Under the pieces are notes generated by a model. The model was not told where the DNA came from. It saw only the letters and a program-made list of their open reading frames with translations, and ran no database searches. From positions 3,947,822 through 4,011,821 of the forward strand of contig NC_135570.1 in the NCBI RefSeq assembly GCF_964340395.1: a stretch of DNA of 64,000 nt, given 5' to 3'. Position 1 is the first letter of the stretch. Each line of letters opens with the position of its first letter. Positions 52,479 to 64,000 of the stretch are shown piece after piece. The translations under genes were made by a program, and so were the position numbers. Origin of the DNA: Glandiceps talaboti. Its lineage: Eukaryota; Hemichordata; Enteropneusta; Spengelidae.

Positions 52479-53035
52479 TACCTGAAGAACAATTTCCCTG
52501 TAAATCACAGTTCTTACAATCTCTCCAAACTTTCCCATATCAAAGATTGTTCCTGGTGTTTTTGAAATAATACAAGAATTTAGGGGGTTAACCATCTTGT
52601 GTTTTCAAGTAAATCAATAATCTTTTATTTTTCCACAGCGTTAATACAGTATTTGGTGGCCATATTGGATTCTAAGAGTTAATACAGTATTTGGTGGCCA
52701 TATTGGATTCTAAGAGTTAATACAGTATTTGGTGGCCATATTGGATTCTGAGAGTTAATTCAGTATTTGGTGGCCATATATACAAAAATTTTGGGGGTTC
52801 ATTGTCTTGTTTTCAAGAAAATCATGAGTCTCTTATTTTCCCACAGAGTTAATTACTTGGAGGCCATATTGGATTCTAAAATGACTAAATATATATATAT
52901 ATATATATATCATTGTGACTTTTATTTGTACGATAACTGTTTTCAACTGAGAACTAAAGGTTGAAGTTTTCTTGAAAAAATATAACAGCAAAAGTTTAAA
53001 GAGACTGAGTTTATTTCCGGGGTGTATTCTACAAT
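52479..53035 (+). repeat. dispersed repeat A, copy 4, internally amplified
   Basis: Starts with ACCTGAAGAACAATTTCC and keeps the family order (ACAATCTCTCC, GTTCCTGGTGTTTTTGAAAT, GGGGGTTAACCATCTTG). GTTAATACAGTATTTGGTGG plus CCATATTGGATTCTAAGA then occurs four times with a 38-bp period (starts 52640, 52678, 52716, 52754). After this an upstream segment (AAAATTTTGGGGGTTCATTG ... GGAGGCCATATTGGATTCTA) appears again at 52787-52880. A short (AT)n run lies at 52888-52910, and the family's 3' part follows (AGCAAAAGTTTAAAGA). Confidence 0.85.
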
Positions 53036-55574
53036 TACACAACCAGGGACAGACAAGCATTCACAAGCATAACTTGTTACATACAGGGAAAGTAAACAAA
53101 CAAATTCACTTCAATGGACTTCAATGAATATGAGACAATGTACTAAATTCTCATTTCAAACATTAATGTAGTGGCCTTTTTTTTTTTAATTTAAAAGACG
53201 ATTGTTTGAAGTTGTTTTGTGCATTGAAACTACCAGCAAAATCAGAAACCTATTATCTCTAAGGTGTATAAAACATGTATGTGAAATTACTCGCTGTGAA
53301 AAAGAATCGGATTTCAGTGTTCTATAGAGCTACTGACTACAGGGTAATCACCTGCACTATATTGAGGAAATGTTGGCCGCGAGCACTTTATCACACAAAA
53401 AGTTCTATATTTAATAGTCAAATAAAATTTTAAAAATTCAAAATTTAACAATAATTGTGTAAAATTTTACACAATGTAGCTACTTATTTCATGTAGAAAT
53501 TTGTTCATTTTTTGGTCAGAATTTGTTTCAAACATGCATGACCAAGTGCTGGTAGATCAAATTAAACAAGGGAGACATTTTTTTTTTGCAGTCTGAAAGA
53601 TTGTAATGTTTTTTTGTTTATTTTTGGAATCATTTTTGTTATCTCTTTTATATTTTTCATGAATAGTACATATACTGAAGTAAATATTACAGAAAATTTG
53701 TAAACTGATCATTTTTGTTCACTACAAAGCTGCAAAGTATGCCATTTTGAAATGATATGAAAAATGAAAATTAATGTTTTGGCATACAACAGCAACAGGT
53801 GGTTTCAGCTCCTGACTTGAAGGATCACCCTGTTTGACCTTTCTTGAAAGTTCAAATTAACACACAACCTTCTCCAAACAAGGTCTATTGTATTTCTCTC
53901 TTCATTCATTGTAAACTTGTGAACGTTAAAAAAAATAATTCACAGTTGACAAATTTTTACAATTATACAAGCTACATGTAAAGGAGGATACCCTTGGAGA
54001 CCATTCCACATGCATGTACACAAAGAATGGTCACCCTTAGTTACGAACTGCTGTTGCTTAGATATCTGGCATGTACAGCATAGTGATGATGATGATGATA
54101 AAAGAATTTCTGTGTGTGAGGAGTAATGATACATAGACAATTGCAGAGCATTTTAGAAAAGTTGTATGATCAAATAACTTTTACAGCCTTATTCATCATA
54201 GTCCGAGTAGCATTTTATACTTTTTTTTTAAAAAGATGAAAAAGTAGTGTGATAATACCTTATTTTGTAACATTGATTCTTGCTACATGTAAAAATATTC
54301 TGTGTCTATACCTATAGGTGTTGATATCACTGGGCCAAACTCACTTGTATTTGTAGAAACAAGTATAAACCTGTATCAGCAATACCTGAACACCTCAAGG
54401 AGTCACAATACAAGTATAATATGAAGAATGTCAAAATTTTAAATAATGAAGATTATCTATGTATATGTAGATGCAGGTTGAAGGAAGCCATATGTATTCA
54501 CCAAAGGAAGCCAAATTTAACTCACGATGCCAGCACTGAGATCCCAGCTGTTTTTCTCATTAAAGCTCATTTCATGTGTCTCTTTTGAGTCAAGTGACAA
54601 TATACTACCCTGTGTACAGTACCATTGAGGTACACCCCCATGAGACCATGAGACATCACAAAAATTTTGGGTTTGCTTTGGAGAAAATGTTGACTATGTG
54701 AGTAGGAATTTTCATAATTACATACTTCTGACAATGCTGAAAAGACATCAATGAAAATTAGTATTCCAAAAAATTGCTTGATAGAAATTTTCATGTGTAA
54801 GAACTATTCAATTACTAATCTATGATGAATCCAATCTTTGTTAAAAATAACAAACTTTTTCTTTGTATTTATAGAATTTCATAGTTTTTGCCATTTGGGT
54901 GCTACAATAGAAACAGAATCCAAGTTGGCAAATTTATTTAGGAAATCAAAAAACTTTGTAAATAATTGACTGGAATGAATATAATCATATGTGTTAATTT
55001 TAAAGCAAAGGATTTGTCGGTTTTACAAAAAAAACATGACAAGAAGAGTAGATGCCCGTATTTTTGAATAATTGCCATATAGACTAACACTATTTTTAAA
55101 GTGCAGATTTATGTCTGAATGTATAACTAGTGTAAGGTACATGTGAACAACACATCTGAATCAATCTTCACAAAAAAAACACTGTTAATAAACTGACTTG
55201 ATTCTCCGTGAGTTGAGCATTTAGTGACAGTTTGAATTCGCCATTAAATTGACATATATACTCTGTGAAAGCTCAATTTATTCACACAGTGCGGGGAAAA
55301 TAACTCCTTATGCTGTGAGCTGCCAGTAAATTGCCGGCACATTGAAATACGAATCTAATGAATATCAGCAGTGCTGGAAGGTACGGGACTATTAAGTAAA
55401 TTGACATCACTGAATGTGAACAAGCCAAACATTACCATAGATATTTAGTATTTGTAACATCGCACATTGGAGTTACGGTAACGAGTTACACCTGGGAGGT
55501 CAGATTGAAATTATAATAATTCAAGTAAGTTATTAAATTGTTATAAATAGAAATATCCTTTGATCATAGTATTG
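53036..55574. other. AT-rich non-coding
   Basis: No gene recognised. A short GATGAT run lies at 54083-54099. Confidence 0.4.
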
Positions 55575-56010
55575 CAGTTCAACAGGACAAGACATGCATA
55601 TTTCTTCATTTGTTTATCTACTAGTACTTTAAACTTCAAGGAATTCAGTCAGTAAATAGACATACACGACAGTACAGGGCCATACATATTTTTTCATTTG
55701 TTTAACTTTCATCATCAAAGAATTAAGTTGAAGCAGATATACACAACAGTCAGTATAGGGCACATACATATAATTTTTTCTTTGTTGGTTGAACAACTTT
55801 TACTTTCGAAGAATCATGTCAATATAAAAGTCAAAGAATGCAACAGGATATAGGCAATACATTTTTCATCATTTGTTTAACAACTTTTGCCTTCAAAGAA
55901 TACACAGCAGGAAAACATAACACTACAGTGCCATACGTATTTCTTTGTTTGTTTGATGTCTTACACCTTCAAAGATATTAAGTAGATACAAAACAGGATA
56001 GAGCCATCAA
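55575..56010 (+). repeat. degenerate ~85-bp tandem repeat, ~5 copies
   Basis: Successive copies contain (A/C)AACAGGA(C/T)A..GCCATACATATTT, then TTCATTTGTTTAAC, then CTTCAAAGAAT and TTAAGT..AGATA. Copies head at about 55580, 55665, 55745, 55840 and 55920. A single diverged fragment recurs at 56600-56632. Confidence 0.65.
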
Positions 56011-56060
56011 CTTAGTTCTTAAACTTTTGAAACTCTACACACAACTGAAAGCAAAACTGA

Positions 56061-56256
56061 AGCTTTCATCCACACCTCACCTGTGGACTTGTTCACCAGT
56101 CTGATGTTCTATGTTGGTCACGTGTCTCAGTCCTGGAATCATGTGGCAAAAGAATAGACTCCCAGATATGTGAAAGTTGAAAATGATCCCCATCACTGTT
56201 GTGACCAACCTAGAACATCAGACTGGTGAACAAGTCCACAGGTGTGAATGAAAGCT
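56061..56256. mobile_element. 196-bp foldback element
   Basis: Arms 56061-56121 and 56201-56256 pair almost perfectly, for example CTGTGGACTTGTTCACCAGT with ACTGGTGAACAAGTCCACAG. The left arm has a 5-nt CTCAC insertion and one mismatch near the inner end. The loop region of ~80 bp is unpaired. Termini AGCTTTCAT / ATGAAAGCT. Confidence 0.85.
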
Positions 56257-57254
56257 TGCTTTGCAAGAATCATGTTGACTGTAAAAAAATGAAAATTGAC
56301 TGAATCCGACTATAATTTGCTTTTCCTCTTCACTGAAGATCATTTTAAACATCAAAACAATGAATAATAATAATTCTGACAATATCAATTAATTATTACA
56401 GATGCCTTGGCAGTTACTTCCCATTTGATGTCTGACGAAAAAGTCTCTCCAGACCCGTCACTGTTAATTTGGATCCAACAAGCTCTAATTTTGATGATTG
56501 TTACATGGTTCATTTGTATAATTTTTAATCCCACAGGTTCTAATTTAATTTATTATTCTATTCATTAAATTAAAAGTTTTAATTCCACAGGGTCTAGTTA
56601 AGCAGATAAAGACATGGATACACAGCAGGATAAAGCCATCAACATAGCACTTAAACACCAGTCTCCTTTCACTCAAAGAGAAGTAACAAAAATATATATG
56701 ACAGAATTTTAATCAAATCAAATAATCTGCCTTCTGCTGCACCAAATTCAAACATTTTCACACAAATAAAAAATCATGAAAATGTCTGTGTTGGCATGAA
56801 ATGTCAACGAGTGAAAGTGCAAAATCTGTGACTGACATTAAGATTTCAACGATCTCATTTAATGGAGAAGGTAGGTAATGACGACATGGATGACATGACC
56901 AGCCCTGGCACATGACCTTCATAGATGATAAATAGCATACTTTAGTTCAAGATAAATGGCAACTCTTGGATCTAACTAGTGAGTGTAATTGATGTTTATG
57001 ACCACATTTAGCCAATACAAATAGTTCAATGAAATTGTGCTAAACCAAGATAATTACTTTTATTGAACAGCATTTGTGAACATTCTTTTCCTTTTGAAAA
57101 CATCTGTAACTGAGGTAATACCATGATGATAGTTTTATTTTTAAATGAATCTACATCGTTGTAAACCACAGCCTCTTTTACGGCACCGTTCAAGACGCAC
57201 CACCGCTTCAGCAGAATACGTGCTCTGGCTTGCAAGAATGATGACTGTACAAGA
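56257..57254. other. AT-rich non-coding
   Basis: No gene recognised. Confidence 0.4.
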
Positions 57255-57660
57255 GGAGGACGCTTTTTAATTTATCAATAATTAGAATATTTCAAGAATA
57301 TTTAGACTTTTAAAGTACAAAGTATTTGTGGAAACCCCAATTTGAAAATTATCCATATTACCCAGAGAATGATACAAAATTCCAACACTTTGAAATTACA
57401 TCTGTAGCAGTTGTTTTGTTTTTAAATATTCAAAGTTGTGTACAGATTGGGTGTTTTTTTATTTGTCTATAATTACAAAATTTCAACAATATTTGAATTT
57501 TTGAAGAATATCCTTTAAATGTCTCCTTTTTGAATAATTTTCTGAAACCATGTAAGTGATATAAATTTTCAATACTTTGAACTTCTCATGTTCTAATCTC
57601 TAAAGACCACATTCTAAATTAAGTATACACACAATGGGATGTTTTTTATTGTACAGTCAT
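57255..57660 (+). repeat. diverged ~190-bp tandem duplication
   Basis: GCTTTTTAATTTATCAATAA (57261) and a diverged TTTTTTTATTTGTCTATAA (about 57455) head two copies. Both continue with an AATATTTGAATTTTT-like block, a YYAATACTTTGAA block and a CATNTTCTAAT-like end. A third start GGATGTTTTTTATTGTACAG lies at 57638. Confidence 0.55.
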
Positions 57661-57937
57661 GTAATGCCATCTTTTCATCTGTCTAGCCAATGTGTTTTGA
57701 TTTATAGATGTTTTGTTCTAATGCATGACCTTACGATGCACAGGTTTTATACACCATGCACAAGCCAGGATATCATCTTTGAACAGAAAATATGGATTAT
57801 ATACCCTGACTGTTCTATTGTCATGACAACCTGTTCTTCACTGGTTGTAGTGGTCAAAATATCAGTCAAAATATTCCAAATTGCCATTATTTTTCCTGAT
57901 TTTTCATGACTTATGCTTGAGGAGTTATAATTATAAA

Positions 57938-58084
57938 TTATTCCTCTATATTTTTCTTCATCAGCCGGAATATAATACAAGTGACCTAAGAGTTTGTCAG
58001 TACTCATCTAGTGATTTGTTGACAAAGACCCCTTAGGTCACTCATATTTATCTTGGCTGAACGAAGAAAAATATTGGGCAATAA
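57938..58084. mobile_element. 147-bp foldback element C, copy 2
   Basis: TTATTCCTCTATATTTTTCT at the left and AGAAAAATATTGGGCAATAA at the right are inverse. The inner arms AAGTGACCTAAGAGTTTGTC and GACAAAGACCCCTTAGGTCA also pair. Identical in length to copy 1 at 39859. Confidence 0.8.
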
Positions 58085-58159
58085 TATCTTATCGTACATG
58101 TGCTCTTAGTCATTTGCATGGCATGATATTCGAGTCGGTACCAGAATTCATAATTTGAA

Positions 58160-58200
58160 TGGCCAATGGGCAACTCGGTAGATCATTGTTCGAATCCAAA
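58160..58200 (+). other. tRNA-like A-box/B-box remnant (possible SINE head)
   Basis: TGGCCAATGGGCAACTCGG resembles a pol III A box, and GTTCGAATCC (58188-58197) is a perfect B-box type sequence. The spacing is shorter than in a working tRNA and no acceptor stem pairs, so this is at best a decayed tRNA-derived SINE or tRNA fragment. Confidence 0.25.
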
Positions 58201-58835
58201 GCGAAGATACTACATGTAATTCTATCCATTGTACAAAAACTATAAAAGATCAATAGAAATGACATCTGAGAAGGTTATGTGTATGTTACAGATTGTTTAC
58301 ATACACATTATGTAAATAAATATTGAAAGTAAGCATGGTATAGACATGATTATTATAAATGGATACATCGGTTTAGTATGACGCAGAGAACTAAGTGACA
58401 CACTGTTGCAGAAATCTTCCCTTAACTGTTTACTACAAGTTGGTTCAAAGAACCATTTGGGTTTTTGTGCAAGCAAGTCACCTAAAAACTTAAAAATATA
58501 AGTAGTCTAGTACAGTTAATGCACTATGCAGGGATAGTGATTGAACTTATCTCTTACATCATTTCTTTGATGGGGTTAACACTGCCTCAATCAATGATTC
58601 AACCATCACGTCATTCATATACAACGTTTCATTTTTGAGAATTACTTTACACATTGCATTTCAGTTTCACATAGGGAAATGCTAGAAAAGAGCCCCAAGA
58701 CATGTAAGTGCCCAGTGGCATACTTGGGGTAATTCCAAGAGTGCTTGCCATGTCCGTACTCTCACGAGGCATAGCTATAGTGGAAGTGCAGCAAAAAAAA
58801 TCACACGCATGAATGCAAAATGCCGGCATACTCTC

Positions 58836-59120
58836 ATTGATCCAGTTGTGTTTTTCAACGTACATGTATCTACTTCGACAACAAGAGGACACAGTTTGAA
58901 ATTATTTAAGGACAGATCCAGATTGGATATACGCAAATATTTTTTCAGTCAACGTGTCATAGACATTTGGAACAGTTTACCAGAAAGGGTTATTGCTAAT
59001 TCATCAGTTAATCATTTTAAAGCATGTATCGATAACCACCTCAGAACAGTAAGGGGTCTTTAAAAGCCTCAAAGCTTCCTACCCCCATGTAAATTCACGG
59101 TAAATTCACGGTAAAAAAAT
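58836..59120 (+). pseudogene. 3' end of a CR1/L2-type non-LTR retrotransposon, 5'-truncated
   Basis: The plus frame encodes about 75 residues of the C-terminal tail that follows the reverse transcriptase domain in many CR1/L2-like LINEs. It carries IDP..FFN, then TTRGHSLKLFKDRSRLDIRK and YFFSQRVIDIWNSLPE, then a VNHFK..LD-like end, and stops at 59061-59063. This portion has no frameshift. No reverse transcriptase or endonuclease motifs lie upstream, so the copy is a 5'-truncated insertion. After the stop, TAAATTCACGG occurs twice in tandem (59090-59111) and then an A-rich end, as expected for the 3' terminus of this LINE group. Family assignment rests on remembered motifs. Confidence 0.75.
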
Positions 59121-61989
<2,869 letters not shown>

Positions 61990-62900
61990 ACTTTTGCATA
62001 TTAATCATTGAGACTGCCAAATCATCATGATATCAGGCTTGCACATATTAATAATTTAAACCTACCAGTTGAAAAAGATATTGAAGCTGTGTGTATAAAA
62101 AAGGCATCCTCAATGCTTAAATAACAAATTAGTGCACATGATTTTTGTACATATTAATGAACTACCCGAATACCTAGTCTGTAAATATTAATAAGGAATC
62201 ACAAATTCCTAGATATCAGGTTTGTGCATATTAATGAGATTACTCCAATACCTAGATATATGACATGTGCATATTAATGAGGTACTCCAATACCTACATA
62301 TACGACATGTGCATATTAATGAGGTACCCCAATACCTAGATATATGACATGTGCATATTAATGAGGTACCCCAATACCTAGATATATGACATGTGCATAT
62401 TAATGGGGTACCCCAATACCTAGATGTATGACATGTGCATATTAATGAGGTACCCCAATACCTAGATATATGACATGTGCATATTTATGAGGTACCCCAA
62501 TACCTAGATATACAACATGTGCATATTAATGAGGTACCTCAATACCTAGATATCAGGTTTGTTCATATTAATGAGGTATCCCAATACCTAGATATACAAC
62601 ATGTGCATATTAATGAGGTACCCCAATACCTGGATATCAGGTTTGTGCATATTAATGAGGTACCCCAATACCTAGATATCAGGTTTTTGTATATTAATGA
62701 GGTACCCCAATACCTAGATATACGACATGTGCATATTAATGAGGTACCCCAATACCTAGATATCAGGTTTCCGCATATCAATGAGGCACTCACCCACAAC
62801 AGAATAATGCATATCAATGAAGCATCACAGATACCTTAAGATATCAGTTTGTGCATATTAATAAGGCAGTACACCCCTAACTCTTACATTTGTAGATATC
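61990..62900 (+). repeat. 42-bp satellite array
   Basis: The core (about 62214-62785) has ~14 units of 42 bp containing GTGCATATTAATGAGGTACC, CCAATACCTAGATAT and one of two linkers: (A) AYRACAT or (B) CAGGTTT. Linker order from the left is B A A A A A A A B A B B A B. Units at both edges are progressively diverged (61990-62213, 62786-62900). AGGTA and TACCT inside each unit can form a small hairpin. A 42-bp period is a multiple of three, so frames stay open on both strands without coding meaning. Confidence 0.92.
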
Positions 62901-64000
62901 AATGGCATTGGACATAATTTAGAATAGGTAGGAAAAGTACCAAATCTCTGAGGAGTAGCAGATTTAGCATCTTTAATTATTGAATTGTCATTTTTTCTTT
63001 CCAATTGTACATTAATGCTATAGTCATTTGCATTGAATGAGCAGCAATGCAATATACATGTAGCTGTGGGTAAGGAGGTTGATTAAATATTGAACTGTAT
63101 AAGAGGTATGTATTTGTAACTGTGATGACAGGAACTAAAACATTGAAATGTAATTGTAAATGACAGCTATTTCAAGTGAGAAGATTGCATAGGCTTAACA
63201 AGTGACTGCCTAGATATATTTGGCAAACCCTGAGGCAAATATTTTGATTATGTTATCAATGTTTTCAACGAGTATGTGCTTCAAAATACACTGTTGATGC
63301 ATAGTAGCTCTAACGATAAGGTTTTTCTCTGCGTCTAGATCAATCAAAATGTCAGTCACAAGCAATCAAAAGGCTTACAAAATACATATACATGTTCGTC
63401 AACAAGTCTTCGATGCACCACAAAAATTTGCTTTCCAGCCACATTTATACATGTATGACATTCACACTTTCAATTTCAATTTCAGGGAGTGACTGAAATT
63501 AAATCCACAATAAAGTGGTTACAGATGCCCGCTTTTTTCTGATCATGGAACTGACACAGAGTCTGATCGATTTAACTGATTCTGTATATTTAAATAAAAA
63601 AACATTGACATGTCCACAGTATAAACTAAAAGACAAATTTCCCTGTATATTTAATAATAGATTTTTGTATTCAGTTGTGGGATAAAAATACTGAAGCGGG
63701 ACAGCTACAGTGGCTTTTAGGGACGTAGTATCGAAATCTCTAAAAGTGCATGGTTGCATTCATGACGACTACGATACAATGTACATGTATGACTCATCAT
63801 TCGACTTGAAGGCTACGATTTAAATGACTCACTGTGGCATGTTACCTCTGATCTAAGATTTGATTTATTTATCATTTTATATTCATTTAAGCCGTCTATA
63901 TACAGTATAGCATGTTCACTGCATTACACAGATCCCTCCCACAGGTCTACCAATCCTGTTCAATCCATATTCACTGTTAATGTAGTAGTAAAGTGTATTA
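62901..64000. other. AT-rich non-coding, window end
   Basis: No gene or clear repeat recognised. Confidence 0.4.

Noticed and set aside
62477-62839. Open frame translating to a regular 14-residue repeat
   Set aside because: The 42-bp satellite period is a multiple of three, so frames stay open on both strands. Edges decay without regard to frame, and there is no start context or splice signal.

Overview
The window is AT-rich nuclear DNA of an animal, almost certainly a bilaterian invertebrate. It has one clear protein-coding exon, no operons, no dense coding, and a very high load of microsatellites, minisatellites, inverted-repeat (foldback/MITE) elements and one decayed LINE tail. The anchor is a minus-strand exon (943-1286) that encodes the leucine zipper and autoinhibitory segment specific to the beta form of cGMP-dependent protein kinase I (PRKG1). 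The first ~58 residues are nearly those of vertebrate PKG I-beta. The Gln/Gly-rich linker after them is not, which argues against a vertebrate. I cannot name the species from sequence alone.

Layout. Positions 1-942 are the start of the first PRKG1 intron, and the rest of the kinase lies off the left edge. Positions 1287-2350 are the gene's 5' flank, visibly richer in CpG than what follows, with a TATA-like and CRE-like promoter candidate. From about 2.6 kb to the right edge I find no convincing gene: this is a gene desert of about 61 kb upstream of the beta exon, unless untranslated exons that I cannot recognise are present.

The desert is built from repeats that can be sorted by reading. (1) A 232-254 bp MITE with 16-bp terminal inverted repeats has three copies (7953, 12539, 46351). 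(2) A 290-350 bp element has three copies (17764, 29770, 34048). (3) A family marked by GGCCATATTGGATTCTA has four copies (15491, 38521, 45830 inverted, 52479), the last internally amplified. (4) Long foldback elements lie at 14812, 16667, 31128, 32434/33345, 39859, 40233, 40541, 50287, 56061 and 57938. (5) Minisatellites include a 41-bp array with a 5-unit higher-order period (27672-28220), a 42-bp satellite (62.0-62.9 kb), and 41-bp, 38-bp, 21-bp and 19-bp arrays. (6) Large microsatellites are present: (GA)79, (ACTC)n of ~430 bp, (TA)n of 93 and 139 bp, and compound TATG/CATA tracts.

The most interesting locus is 39.09-39.42 kb. A 189-bp near-perfect palindrome, itself made of two 70-bp perfect palindromes, sits next to a minus-strand sequence that folds as a hammerhead ribozyme with one core substitution. 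Both carry the layout GAAAC-loop-GUA. This fits the end of a Penelope-like retroelement whose ribozyme region has been rearranged into a foldback.
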